A stretch of 64,000 bases of DNA from Pseudomonas sp. LRP2-20. Lineage in GTDB: Bacteria; Pseudomonadota; Gammaproteobacteria; Pseudomonadales; Pseudomonadaceae. The stretch covers positions 4,222,001 to 4,286,000 of the forward strand of contig NZ_AP025944.1 in NCBI RefSeq assembly GCF_024349685.1. The letters run 5' to 3'. Below, in pieces: positions 7,268-16,578 of the stretch. Both the position numbers and the translations under genes were made by a program. Each line of letters starts with the position of its first letter. Within the stretch, counting starts at the first letter, position 1. Under the pieces are notes generated by a model. The model saw only the letters and a program-made list of their open reading frames with translations. It was not told the origin of the DNA and did not search any database.

Positions 7268-8278
7268 ATGGCACGCAATCTCACCTTCTCCCTGGACATT
7301 GGCTGGCGGACGCTCCTGAACGACTTTGGATTGCAGCCTGAGCATGTATTGCGCAAAGCCGGCTTGCCAGAAGACCTCTTTTCCCGCGAGAGCTACGGGC
7401 TGCTGACCGATGAATACTTCCGTTTCTGGCGCGCCTTGGAGTCACAGGCGGATGATGCGATGTTTCCGCTGCGCATCGTGGAAACCGTTTCGGCCGAGGT
7501 CTTCGACCCACCGCTTTTCGCTGCCTTTTGCAGTGCCAACCTCATGCAGGCCGTGCAGCGCCTGGCCAAGTACAAGCAACTCGTCGCTCCGATGAGCCTA
7601 GACGTGGAAGTGGGCAAGGGCGGAGAAATGACGGTCTCTCCACGCTGGCTGTCGGTGATGACGCAAGTGCCCTATTCGTTGCAAGTGGCCGAAGTCGCGT
7701 TCTTCCTGCGGCTGGCCACCCTTGCCACGCGCGAACGCATCAAGGCCCTGCGTGTAACGCTCCCGCTACTGCCGCCCAAGACCTACGCCCGACGTTACGA
7801 AGTGTTTTTCGGTACCCACGTACAGCGGGGAGAAAAACCGAGTATCACCTTTACCGCCGCCGACTCCCTCCGTCCCTTCCTCACCGTCAATCAGAGCATG
7901 TGGCGAATTTTCGAACCTGACCTGCGTCGTCGGCTCAGCGAACTGGACGCCAAAGCGACGATGGCCGAGCGTGTACGCGCCGTCCTGCTTGAGCTGCTGC
8001 CCAGCAATACGGCCACTATCGAGAAAACCGCGGAACGCCTCGGGCTCAGCAAACGCACCTTACAACGCCGGCTGGAAGATGAGGGCGCGAACTTTCGTGG
8101 CCTGGTCAATACCACGCGAGAAAGTCTGGCCCGCCACTATCTTGGCAGCACTAGCCTGTCTGGCGGGGAGATCGCCTTCCTACTCGGCTTTGAAGACCCG
8201 AATTCGTTCTATCGCGCATTTCTGGACTGGACGGGGCAAACACCTGATACCGCACGCCACACTATGCGCCTAAACTGA
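7268..8278 (+). CDS. AraC-family transcriptional regulator
   Basis: 336 residues. Residues 1-190 form an arabinose-binding-like sensor domain of the OruR/ArgR type (FSLDIGWRTLLNDFGLQPEHVL, CSANLMQAVQRLAKYKQLV). The C-terminal 100 residues are the double helix-turn-helix domain, with IEKTAERLGLSKRTLQRRLE and the second motif ending in AFLLGFEDPNSFYRAFLDWTG. It is 13 bases upstream of the NAD(P)-binding protein gene and likely forms an operon with it and the patatin gene. Probable role: ligand-responsive activator of this small cluster and perhaps of the SDR gene, which carries a similar upstream motif. The ligand is unknown; patatin and oxidoreductase neighbours suggest a lipid or ester. Confidence 0.85.
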   Translation: MARNLTFSLDIGWRTLLNDFGLQPEHVLRKAGLPEDLFSRESYGLLTDEYFRFWRALESQADDAMFPLRIVETVSAEVFDPPLFAAFCSANLMQAVQRLAKYKQLVAPMSLDVEVGKGGEMTVSPRWLSVMTQVPYSLQVAEVAFFLRLATLATRERIKALRVTLPLLPPKTYARRYEVFFGTHVQRGEKPSITFTAADSLRPFLTVNQSMWRIFEPDLRRRLSELDAKATMAERVRAVLLELLPSNTATIEKTAERLGLSKRTLQRRLEDEGANFRGLVNTTRESLARHYLGSTSLSGGEIAFLLGFEDPNSFYRAFLDWTGQTPDTARHTMRLN

Positions 8279-8290
8279 GACACACCCGCG

Positions 8291-8977
8291 ATGCCTCTCC
8301 AAGAGAAACAACGTAAAGTCCTTCTGACCGGTGCCACCGGGCTGGTGGGCGGTCAAATGCTGCAGGTACTGCTGGCTGATCCATCGGTTGCGCAGGTGCA
8401 TGCCCTGAGCCGTCGCCCCTTTGTAGTCAGCCACCCCAAGCTTCATATTCACTTGGTGAATTTCAACCGCTTACCCCCGCTACCGCAAGCCGATGAGGTC
8501 TATCTCGCGCTGGGCACCACGATCAAGGTTGCCGGCAGCCAGGCAGCTTTCCGCACCGTGGATCACGATGCCAACCTGGCCGTTGCCCAGGCAGCCGTCG
8601 CGGCCGGTGTACGGCGAGTGGGGCTGGTCAGCGCGGCCGCCGCCAATGCGCGCTCCTCGATGTTCTACAACCGCGTCAAGGGTGAACTGGAGGATGCCCT
8701 CAAGGCAATGGACCTGACGGCCCTGGTCATTGCCCAGCCTTCTTTGCTGCTGGACTACCGCAACGGTCTGGGACAGCCGCTGCGCATCGGCGAGATCCTC
8801 TCGATACCGATTGCCATGTTGCTGGCACCGCTGCTGCCTGGCACCTATCGTCCGGTGTATGCACGTGCCGTGGCTCTGGCACTGGTTCAGACCTTACCGG
8901 CGGCCCAGGGCGTGGTCGTGCTGGCCTCCGGCACGATGGTCAAAATTGGACAGGCACACTCAGCGAAATCGCAGTGA
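8291..8977 (+). CDS. NAD(P)-binding Rossmann-fold protein (atypical SDR, YbjT/HTATIP2-like)
   Basis: 228 residues. The N-terminal dinucleotide motif is VLLTGATGLVGGQMLQVLL (GxxGxxG). Downstream, YLALGTTIKVAGSQAAFRTVDHD and FYNRVKGELEDAL (YNxxK in place of the classical YxxxK) are typical of atypical SDR proteins annotated as oxidoreductases or nucleoside-diphosphate-sugar epimerase-like. No membrane segment. It sits between the AraC regulator and the patatin gene, overlapping the latter by four bases, so translation is probably coupled. Substrate unknown. Confidence 0.7.
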   Translation: MPLQEKQRKVLLTGATGLVGGQMLQVLLADPSVAQVHALSRRPFVVSHPKLHIHLVNFNRLPPLPQADEVYLALGTTIKVAGSQAAFRTVDHDANLAVAQAAVAAGVRRVGLVSAAAANARSSMFYNRVKGELEDALKAMDLTALVIAQPSLLLDYRNGLGQPLRIGEILSIPIAMLLAPLLPGTYRPVYARAVALALVQTLPAAQGVVVLASGTMVKIGQAHSAKSQ

Positions 8978-9915
8978 CAAATCACTTGGACAGAGCACGT
9001 CGGTATCTGGTAGCGCTGCTAGCCGTCAGCCTGCTGGGCGCCTGTGCCGGAGCCCCGGAACGCCACGACAAGAGCTTTGAAGGCGCCTGGTTGGTCAATG
9101 GCACCTTTCAGACAACAGCCGCAACCCCGACCAGCAAGCCGAGCCAGACGTGGCCACGCGTTGCCTTGGTACTCGGCGGCGGCGGCCTGCGCGGTTATGC
9201 GCACATCGGTGTACTACAAGCACTGCAAGAGGCCGGTATCCATCCCGACCTGGTCGTGGGCACCTCCATCGGTGCCATCATCGGCGCTGCCTATGCCTCC
9301 GGAACCTCACCCGATCAATTGTGGAAACAAGCCAATTCCTTGCACTTCAGCACCCTGGCCGACCTAGCCTGGAGCGGCCCGGGATTCGTCAAAGGCGAAG
9401 CGCTGGAACGGTGGGCCAACGACTTGGTGGGAGAGCAGCCTATCGAAAGCTTCCCAGTGCGTTTTGCCGCTGTGACCACCGATATCGATCAATCGCTGCC
9501 CTTCGTGATCACCCGAGGTGATGCCGGCGAGGCACTGCGGGCCTCCGCTGCGATACCGGGGGTGTTCCTGCCAGTGGAGTCCTCGGGGCATCGGTTCGTC
9601 GACGGCGGGGTGACCTCGCTGGTGCCGGTGCAGGCCGCGCGTGCGCTGGGGGCCGATCTGGTGATTGCCGTGGACATCTACTGCCATGGACCACGCTACC
9701 CGTCGAGCTCTGCGGTGTCGATGTGGTTACGGGTGTCGCAGACACAAAGTTGCCTGCTGTCCGGCCCCGAAGCCGAATCGGCCGATGTGCTGATCGCACC
9801 AGTGATCACACCTGCCGGAGTCGGTGACGCAGAGGGGCGGGAGCTCGCCCGTCGCCTCGGCCACGATGCTGCCGTCGCAGCGCTACCTGCCCTGCAGGCT
9901 GCGATGAGACAATGA
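8974..9915 (+). CDS. Patatin-like phospholipase, lipoprotein
   Basis: 313 residues. The GTG start overlaps the previous stop as GTGA. Residues 1-27 are a lipoprotein signal with lipobox LLGAC, so the protein is anchored in the envelope. The patatin domain has the oxyanion loop GGGGLRGYAHIGVL, the nucleophile elbow GTSIG and the catalytic aspartate in DGG (VDGGVTSLVP), the full Ser-Asp dyad of the RssA/YchK group. Predicted to hydrolyse acyl esters of lipids at the membrane. It closes the AraC operon; the natural substrate is not known. Confidence 0.8.
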   Translation: MTNHLDRARRYLVALLAVSLLGACAGAPERHDKSFEGAWLVNGTFQTTAATPTSKPSQTWPRVALVLGGGGLRGYAHIGVLQALQEAGIHPDLVVGTSIGAIIGAAYASGTSPDQLWKQANSLHFSTLADLAWSGPGFVKGEALERWANDLVGEQPIESFPVRFAAVTTDIDQSLPFVITRGDAGEALRASAAIPGVFLPVESSGHRFVDGGVTSLVPVQAARALGADLVIAVDIYCHGPRYPSSSAVSMWLRVSQTQSCLLSGPEAESADVLIAPVITPAGVGDAEGRELARRLGHDAAVAALPALQAAMRQ

Positions 9916-10000
9916 AACGTTACCCCAGTGGCAGCACACGTACAGCAACTTCAAAGATCCTCGCCAGCACCCTGAATGTTGCGGCAAGCACCTTGCGCAG

Positions 10001-10047
10001 AATTAGTGGCGCAAGATGCAAGTCCATTGGCATTTTGCGCAAGATGC
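10001..10047 (+). promoter_or_regulatory. Candidate AraC-type operator upstream of the SDR gene
   Basis: Two identical 11-mers GCGCAAGATGC at 10009-10019 and 10037-10047, 28 bases apart (same helix face to within a few degrees for a 10.5-bp turn is not exact). The first is preceded by AATTAGTG, as at 7163. Paired direct half-sites are usual for AraC-type regulators. The SDR ATG is 52 bases further on. Confidence 0.4.
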
Positions 10048-10099
10048 CCTAGCCCCTACGCTTGAGACACTGAACACATTCAAACGAATGAGGTTCGCT

Positions 10100-10930
10100 A
10101 TGTTCAGCAAAGGAAAGAAAACAGCTCTGGTTACCGGCGCCTCGTCGGGTATGGGCAAAGCGATTGCCAAGCAGTTGATCCAGGACGGCTATCAGGTCTA
10201 CGTGGCCGCACGTAGCGTTGACAAGATGGCCGACCTGGCAAGGCTCGGTGCCCAGCCGCTTCGGATGGACATTTCCAGGGACGAGGAGATCGTCAATGGT
10301 GTTCAGACCATCCTGGCCCAGACGGGCGGTGTGGACGTACTGGTCAACAACGCGGGCTTCGGTCTGTATGGGCCAGTTGAAGAGATCGGCATCGACGAAG
10401 CCCGCTACCAGTTCGAGGTCAACCTGTTTGGTGCCGCTCGCCTCACTCAGTTGTTACTACCCTCGATGCGTACCAAGCGCGCTGGGCACATCGTCAACAT
10501 CACATCGATGGGCGGCAAGATGTACAGTGCCCTTGGTGCCTGGTACCACGCCACCAAACACGCTTTGGAGGGTTGGTCGGACTGTCTACGTCTGGAAGTG
10601 GCCGAGTTCGGCATCAAGGTTGTAATTGTCGAGCCTGGCGTGATCGAGACGGGCTTCGGCGAAGGCGCAACCGAAACCATCATCAAGCGTTCGACGGGTG
10701 GCCCCTACGGACGGATGGTGCAGATGGTGGCCAAGTCGATTAAGAGCACCTATGGGCATGGCACTGGCAGCGATCCACAAGTGATCGCAGACGTGGTTTC
10801 CCTGGCAGTGGCCAGCAGCCACCCACGTACACGCTACGCCGTCGGCAAATTCGCCAAGATGCTGATCCGCATGCGCGTCTGGCTTGGCGACCGTCTGTTT
10901 GATCGCATCATACTCAGCCAGACCCGTTGA
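10100..10930 (+). CDS. Short-chain dehydrogenase/reductase
   Basis: 276 residues from the ATG at 10100, preceded by ATGAGG; an upstream ATG at 10016 is less likely because it would translate the operator-like repeats. Classical SDR features are complete: TGASSGMGKAIAK (TGxxxGxG cofactor site), LVNNAG, and the catalytic ITSMGG...YHATK (Ser then Tyr-x3-Lys 13 residues on). The C-terminal basic segment after residue 230 is unusual in length. Cytoplasmic NAD(P)-dependent oxidoreductase of unknown substrate. Separate transcript from the patatin operon, but likely in the same regulon. Confidence 0.85.
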   Translation: MFSKGKKTALVTGASSGMGKAIAKQLIQDGYQVYVAARSVDKMADLARLGAQPLRMDISRDEEIVNGVQTILAQTGGVDVLVNNAGFGLYGPVEEIGIDEARYQFEVNLFGAARLTQLLLPSMRTKRAGHIVNITSMGGKMYSALGAWYHATKHALEGWSDCLRLEVAEFGIKVVIVEPGVIETGFGEGATETIIKRSTGGPYGRMVQMVAKSIKSTYGHGTGSDPQVIADVVSLAVASSHPRTRYAVGKFAKMLIRMRVWLGDRLFDRIILSQTR

Positions 10931-11153
10931 GCGGCAAGGTTTCTATCCGCAAGCCACTAGCAGCAGTTAGCTAGCGTTTCAGGCGTTCTGCGCCAAGACC
11001 GAAGCACTATGCCTGAACTTGCCGGTGATGCGGTATGACAATACCCTGCCGACTGCTGGCAAGCCCGATGAGATCAGGTCTGCGCTAGACATGATCACCG
11101 GAAGACCGCTTCGCGAAAGGCCACACAGTTGATGAAGGTCTAGCTAGAGAGTG

Positions 11154-11175
11154 AGCGTGGCCCCCATGGACTGGT
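11154..11175 (+). mobile_element. Partial copy of the dusA 5' region (attachment-site remnant)
   Basis: AGCGTGGCCCCCATGGACTGG matches the dusA segment at 11831-11854 (AGCGTTGCTCCCATGATGGA then CTGG) at 19 of 21 positions with one 3-base gap. In translation it reads SVAPMDW against SVAPMMDW. A duplicated target next to an integrase remnant is the expected trace of site-specific insertion into dusA. Confidence 0.5.
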
Positions 11176-11210
11176 GGGGCCATGCGCAACCTTGCCGGCT
11201 GAGGGTGCGG

Positions 11211-11234
11211 AAAAAGGGGACAGATTTATTTGTT
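11211..11234. mobile_element. Transposon-associated end-like sequence
   Basis: AAAAAGGGGACAGATTTATT is a string I associate with the ends of small mobile elements in many proteobacteria. Only this remnant is present; no transposase is seen nearby. Confidence 0.35.
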
Positions 11235-11283
11235 GAGCAAACAGTCTGCTTTTGGCCGTTTGCAACCCTTACCGAAGGTCTGC

Positions 11284-11333
11284 TTCGGGTCGAAAGCCGC
11301 CGGTCACGACTGACCGCATCGACCCAAAGCGGA
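11284..11333. repeat. Intergenic hairpin repeat, right copy
   Basis: GGGTCGA (11287-11293) pairs with TCGACCC (11319-11325) around GGTCACGACTGACCGCA; compare 6890-6941. Together the two copies bracket the AraC-patatin-SDR block. The surrounding 10931-11466 spacer otherwise contains only the element remnants listed separately. Confidence 0.5.
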
Positions 11334-11466
11334 TGCCTACCATGTGCAAGCGCTGATAGAGGCAGCCTGCCCCCTGCTCAGCCCGGGCGCCCTCGCCCAC
11401 GCAAATGGGTATACCGCCGCAGCGAGTTTCAATCACGATGACCGGAGGTAGCGGTCGATCATCTGC

Positions 11467-11670
11467 TTAACCGTGCGGCCTACCCGGCTCGCTCAATTGC
11501 ACCAAGCTCCGCCAACTCGGTTCTCGTCGCTTCGCCCAGGCCACGACTGCCTGTTTGCGGGCGAAGGTCTGGCTCTCTTGGTAGACTGTCACCTTATCGC
11601 GGTTGATGCGGATCTGAGCTGTGTAGCTGATGGTGCCGTCGGCCTTCTTGCGGGGTCTGATCGTTGCCAT
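11467..11670 (-). pseudogene. Decayed tyrosine integrase, N-terminal fragment
   Basis: From the ATG at 11670 the frame reads MATIRPRKKADGTISYTAQI and then YQESQTFARKQAVVAWAKRRE, the arm-binding N-terminus of phage/island tyrosine recombinases. After that the frame is lost: continuing homology (ELAELGAIERA, then QMIDRYLR) can be followed only by changing frame twice, down to about 11445. The catalytic domain is absent. It points away from dusA, whose 5' end is a known integration target, and a partial dusA copy lies at 11154. Confidence 0.75.
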
Positions 11671-11761
11671 GAGAATTGGTACACGTCCTGATTCGATTGG
11701 TACATTGCACCAAGCGCTTGGTAAAAACGCCCCAAAACCCCCGAAATCGGTACGAAACACG

Positions 11762-12781
<1,020 letters not shown>

Positions 12782-12828
12782 GTTGATTCCAGCCGGAACC
12801 AGGCCGAACCTCAAGACAACGCAATAGC

Positions 12829-12930
12829 TGTGGGAGCGTCGGTTCGGCGCCCCGACTTGCCCGCGAAGCTGGCACCGTGGTGCATGGCACGGGCTTCGCC
12901 CGTGTTCGCGGGCAAGCCCGCTCCCACAGG
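12829..12930. repeat. REP pair (inverted)
   Basis: TGTGGGAGCG...GCCCGCGAA (12829-12867) faces TTCGCGGGCAAGCCCGCTCC (from 12905). The left copy has a longer tip insert. It fills most of the 12782-13092 spacer after dusA; nothing else is visible there except the tal promoter region. Confidence 0.7.
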
Positions 12931-13092
12931 GGGCGCGCCGTGGCGACAGATGGTTTTTCCCTCACAGGGAACCTCGCGCCAGCTGCTGACTCGAATCATC
13001 ACCTTCGGCAATTCTGCCCTGCCCCACGGGCCTCTTGAGCGCCCGTCGGGGCTCGGGTAATGTCGAGTAAATGCACAGGACAGAGCACGCCC

Positions 13093-14019
13093 ATGACCTC
13101 CAAGCTGGAACAACTCAAGCAGTTCACCACCGTAGTCGCCGACACCGGGGACCTGGATGCCATTACCCGTCTCAAGCCGGTCGATGCCACCACCAACCCG
13201 TCGCTGCTGCTCAAGGCCGCCGCCATCCCGGGCTATGCCGAGCTGCTCAAGCAGGTGAAGGCCGATGCCAAGGGCAATGTCGACCTGGCCTGCGACAAGT
13301 TCGCCGTGGCCGTGGGCGCGGGCATTCTCAAGGTCATCCCGGGGCGTATCTCCACCGAAGTGGATGCGCGCCTGTCGTTCGATGAGCCGGCGCTGCTGAA
13401 CAAGGCCCGCCAGCTGATCGACCTTTACGAAGCTGCTGGAGTGTCCAAAGACCGCGTGCTGATCAAGCTGGCCTCCACCTGGGAAGGTATCCGCGCCGCC
13501 GAGAAGCTGGAAAAGGAAGGCATCCAGACCAACCTGACCCTGCTGTTCTCCTTCGCCCAGGCCCAGGCCTGCGCCGATGCTGGCGTGTTCCTGATCTCGC
13601 CGTTCGTGGGCCGCATCTACGACTGGTACAAGAAGAGCACCGGCCAGGAATACGTCGGCGCCGAAGACCCGGGCGTGCAGTCGGTCACTCGTATCTACAA
13701 CTACTACAAGGCCAATGGCTACAACACCGTGGTCATGGGCGCCAGCTTCCGCAATATCGGCCAGATCGAACAACTGGCCGGCTGCGATCGCCTGACCATC
13801 AGCCCAGACCTGCTGGACAAGCTGAGCAGCGACCAGGGCGAGCTGCCGCGCATCCTGCAACCGGGCAATGCCGGCGAGGCCAAGCAGGTGCTGAACGAAA
13901 GCCAGTTCCGCTGGGCGATGAACGAGGATGCCATGGGCACCGAGAAGCTGGCTGAAGGGATTCGCCAGTTTGCCCGGGATCAGGAGAAACTTGAGAAGTT
14001 GATGGCGGAAAAAGCCTGA
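13093..14019 (+). CDS. tal: Transaldolase
   Basis: 308-residue class I transaldolase of the non-oxidative pentose phosphate pathway, exchanging dihydroxyacetone units between sedoheptulose-7-phosphate and glyceraldehyde-3-phosphate. The opening [20 protein letters not shown], the [13 protein letters not shown] motif and the Schiff-base lysine in [14 protein letters not shown] are present, and length fits TalB. ATG 13093 is preferred over the in-frame ATG at 13060, which would add 11 unrelated residues. Stands alone with its own terminator. Confidence 0.95.
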   Translation: MTSKLEQLKQFTTVVADTGDLDAITRLKPVDATTNPSLLLKAAAIPGYAELLKQVKADAKGNVDLACDKFAVAVGAGILKVIPGRISTEVDARLSFDEPALLNKARQLIDLYEAAGVSKDRVLIKLASTWEGIRAAEKLEKEGIQTNLTLLFSFAQAQACADAGVFLISPFVGRIYDWYKKSTGQEYVGAEDPGVQSVTRIYNYYKANGYNTVVMGASFRNIGQIEQLAGCDRLTISPDLLDKLSSDQGELPRILQPGNAGEAKQVLNESQFRWAMNEDAMGTEKLAEGIRQFARDQEKLEKLMAEKA

Positions 14020-14039
14020 TACATCTACGGTTTGCCAGG

Positions 14040-14077
14040 CGGGCGGGAAATGTTCAGCATTTTCCGCCCGTTTTGTT
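14040..14077 (+). terminator. Rho-independent terminator of tal
   Basis: CGGGCGGGAAATG...CATTTTCCGCCCG with a single mismatch, followed by TTTTGTTT, about 20 bases after the tal stop. Confidence 0.8.
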
Positions 14078-14115
14078 TCTGCGGGCTGTGAACGCGTTCT
14101 GAACTCAAAGGCAAA

Positions 14116-15957
14116 ATGACCTCATCCCCATTGCCCCTCGTGCTCGCCGGCCCGGTACTGCGCCGCCTCGAACCGCATAGGCTGGCCATCTGGCTGGTTG
14201 GCAGCCAACCCCTGCAACCGGAATTCATCTTCGACGGCACCGCCAAGGTGGGCTGCCAGGTCGTTGCGATCGGCCAGCACGCCTTCATTCACCTGCTGGA
14301 CATCCACTTCGCCGAGCCGCTGCCGCGCAACGTCGCCATCCACTACGACCTGCTGATCAACGGCCAGGGCATTGCCAGCTGGGCCCCGCACCTGCTCTAC
14401 CCCGGCAGCCAGCGCCCAAGCCTGGTGCTGCGTGACCGCCTGGACCAGCTGTTGCATGGTTCCTGCCGCAAACCCCATCACCCGGCCGCCGATGGCCTGC
14501 TCTGCGCCGACCGCCTGCTGCAGGCCTGCCATGCGCCGCAGGAGCGCCCTGCCGTGCTGTTGATGACGGGCGACCAGGTTTACGCTGATGACGTTGCCGG
14601 CCCGATGCTGCGCGCCATTCATGCGCTGATCGAGCGCCTGGGCCTGTTCGACGAAACGCTGGACGGCGCGGTGGTCAGTGACAGCCAGGCGCTCTACCGC
14701 CACCCCGCCAGCTACTACCATCGCGCCGACCTGCTGCCTGCCCAGGCACGCAACGAAACCCTGCGTGAGCGTTTCTTCGGCGGCAAGCGCAAGCCGATCT
14801 TCTCTTCCAGCAATGCCGACAACCACCTGGTGACCTTCGCCGAGGTCATGGCCATGTACCTGCTGGTGTGGTCGCCACAACCCTGGCGCCTGATCGACCT
14901 GAACATGCCTGCAGGCCTGAGCCCTCGACACCAGCAGCGCTACCACGAGGAACTGCCGCTGATCGAGGCTTTCGCTGCCAACCTGGGCCAGGTGGCGCGG
15001 GTGATGGCCCACCTGCCTTGCCTGATGATTTTCGACGACCACGACATCACCGATGACTGGAACCTCTCCGCGCAGTGGGAAGAAACCGCCTACGGCCACC
15101 CGTTCTCGCGGCGGATCATCGGCAATGCGCTGCTCGGCTACCTGCTGTGCCAGGCCTGGGGCAATGACCCGGATGCCTGCAACAGCCTGATCGGGCAGTG
15201 CCAGACGCTGCCCCGCCAGCAGGACCAGCTGATCGCTGAGCTGCTGCGCTTCCAGGGCTGGCAATACAGCCTGCCCAGCGAGCCACCGCTGCTGGTGCTG
15301 GACACCCGCACGCGCCGCTGGCGCAGCGAAAGCGACCTGGGCAAGCCATCCGGCCTGCTCGACTGGGAAGCGCTGTGCGAGCTGCAGCAGGCGCTACTGG
15401 ACCACCCTTCGGCGGTCATCGTGTCACCGGCGCCGATCTTTGGCGTGAAGCTGATCGAAACCGTACAAAAGGTGTTCAGCTGGCTGGGTTACCCGTTGCT
15501 GGTGGATGCCGAGAACTGGATGGCCCACCGTGGCGCAGCACAGGTGATCCTGAACATCTTCCGCCATTCGCGCACGCCGGGGCATTACGTGATTCTGTCG
15601 GGTGACGTGCACTATTCGTTCGTCTACGAGGTGCTGATCCGTCATCGCCAGCGCAGCCCGCATCTATGGCAAGTGACCAGCAGCGGGATCAAGAACGAAT
15701 TCCCGCGGCGCTTGCTGGATGTACTGGACCGGCTCAACCGCTGGTTGTACTCGCCACGCTCACCGCTGAACTGGTTTACCAAGCGCCGGCAGATGGAGGT
15801 GGTGCCACGCACGCCCAGCCGCAGCAAGGCCGGGGAGCGGCTTTGGAATGGGGCGGGGTTGGGGCAGGTGTTCTTCGATGAGCAGGGGCGGCCGGCGCGG
15901 GTGCTTCAGCTGAGTGCGGATGGCAGTGAAGCGGCCGAGTTTGCGCAACGTGAGTGA
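14116..15957 (+). CDS. PhoD-like metallophosphatase
   Basis: 613 residues. The metallophosphatase core is recognisable: LLMTGDQVYADD (about residue 155), LMIFDDHDITDDWN (about 305) and YVILSGDVHYSF (about 495), which provide the Asp and His metal ligands. A long N-terminal beta-rich region precedes it, as in PhoD-type alkaline phosphatases, but there is no Tat or Sec signal, so it is probably cytoplasmic. Substrate unknown; annotated in related genomes as alkaline phosphatase D family. Placed between tal and the convergent rssC, without evident co-transcription. Confidence 0.75.
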   Translation: MTSSPLPLVLAGPVLRRLEPHRLAIWLVGSQPLQPEFIFDGTAKVGCQVVAIGQHAFIHLLDIHFAEPLPRNVAIHYDLLINGQGIASWAPHLLYPGSQRPSLVLRDRLDQLLHGSCRKPHHPAADGLLCADRLLQACHAPQERPAVLLMTGDQVYADDVAGPMLRAIHALIERLGLFDETLDGAVVSDSQALYRHPASYYHRADLLPAQARNETLRERFFGGKRKPIFSSSNADNHLVTFAEVMAMYLLVWSPQPWRLIDLNMPAGLSPRHQQRYHEELPLIEAFAANLGQVARVMAHLPCLMIFDDHDITDDWNLSAQWEETAYGHPFSRRIIGNALLGYLLCQAWGNDPDACNSLIGQCQTLPRQQDQLIAELLRFQGWQYSLPSEPPLLVLDTRTRRWRSESDLGKPSGLLDWEALCELQQALLDHPSAVIVSPAPIFGVKLIETVQKVFSWLGYPLLVDAENWMAHRGAAQVILNIFRHSRTPGHYVILSGDVHYSFVYEVLIRHRQRSPHLWQVTSSGIKNEFPRRLLDVLDRLNRWLYSPRSPLNWFTKRRQMEVVPRTPSRSKAGERLWNGAGLGQVFFDEQGRPARVLQLSADGSEAAEFAQRE

Positions 15958-15986
15958 CTGGGCTGGGGAGTTGTGGAGGCCTTGCT

Positions 15987-16082
15987 GGCCTCTTCGCGGC
16001 TAAAGCCGCTCCCACAGGTACACCACAGGCCTCAGGAGAAGTGATATCCCTGTGGGAGCGGCTTTAGCCGCGAAGAGGCCGG
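15987..16082. repeat. REP pair (inverted)
   Basis: GGCCTCTTCGCGGCTAAAGC... (15987-16018) and its reverse complement at 16049-16082, between the convergent PhoD-like and rssC genes. Confidence 0.8.
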
Positions 16083-16095
16083 CACAGGCTAAAGA

Positions 16096-16578
16096 TCAGG
16101 TCCGCTCCAGCGCATTCACCAGGTCATGGAAGGCTTCGCGATTGGAGTCGTTCAGGCCCATGAGAATCTTGTGCGCCTCCAGCACCTTGGAGCGCACCAC
16201 ATCTTCATTCTGATCCTGGGACGGCAGGTCGGTCAGGCACTCGGGGCGCGGTACCGGGCGGTCGACGATGTTGAACACCTGATCGAAGCCCATGGATTGC
16301 AGCAGACGCGAAATATCCGGGTTGGTGGTGACCACGGTCGGCAACAGGCCCACCTTCTGTCGCGACAGGATCGACAGCTTGGCCAGCAGGCCCAGCGTGG
16401 TGCTGTCGATGCTTTCGGTTTCGGTCAGGTCGATGACAATGGTCGAGAAGTTCAGCGCGGTGAAAATCTTCTCGATCGTCGCATCCAGCGCCGAACACAG
16501 GGTCAAGCGCACTTCACCGACGAATTTCAGTACAAAGGTACCGCTCTGCTCGGCGAACTGGATTCTACCGGTACTCAT
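16096..16578 (-). CDS. rssC: Anti-sigma factor antagonist with STAS domain
   Basis: 160 residues. The first 100 are a STAS domain with the phosphorylatable serine region ETESIDSTTLGLLAKL; the C-terminal 50 residues are a helical extension (HKILMGLNDSNREAFHDLVNAL). The start ATG overlaps the stop of the upstream response regulator-phosphatase gene as ATGA, so the two are translationally coupled. In Pseudomonas the matching pair, called RssB and RssC, works as a partner switch: the phosphatase dephosphorylates the antagonist, which affects sigma-S-related control. HsbA is a paralogue, but the gene order next to PilZ and mlaA supports the RssC assignment. Confidence 0.7.
   Translation of the reverse strand: MSTGRIQFAEQSGTFVLKFVGEVRLTLCSALDATIEKIFTALNFSTIVIDLTETESIDSTTLGLLAKLSILSRQKVGLLPTVVTTNPDISRLLQSMGFDQVFNIVDRPVPRPECLTDLPSQDQNEDVVRSKVLEAHKILMGLNDSNREAFHDLVNALERT

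Noticed and set aside
8974..9915. Patatin gene as a type of anti-phage (CBASS/CapV) effector
   Set aside because: It has a lipoprotein signal and no cyclase or other defence gene beside it; the neighbours are a regulator and oxidoreductases.
11151..11441. 96-residue frame with SVAPMDW near the start
   Set aside because: Not a gene: the similarity is a fragment of dusA duplicated as an attachment remnant and continues into unrelated sequence.
10931..11466. tRNA gene as integration target next to the integrase remnant
   Set aside because: No cloverleaf or TTCGAATC-type T-loop found; dusA itself is the better target.
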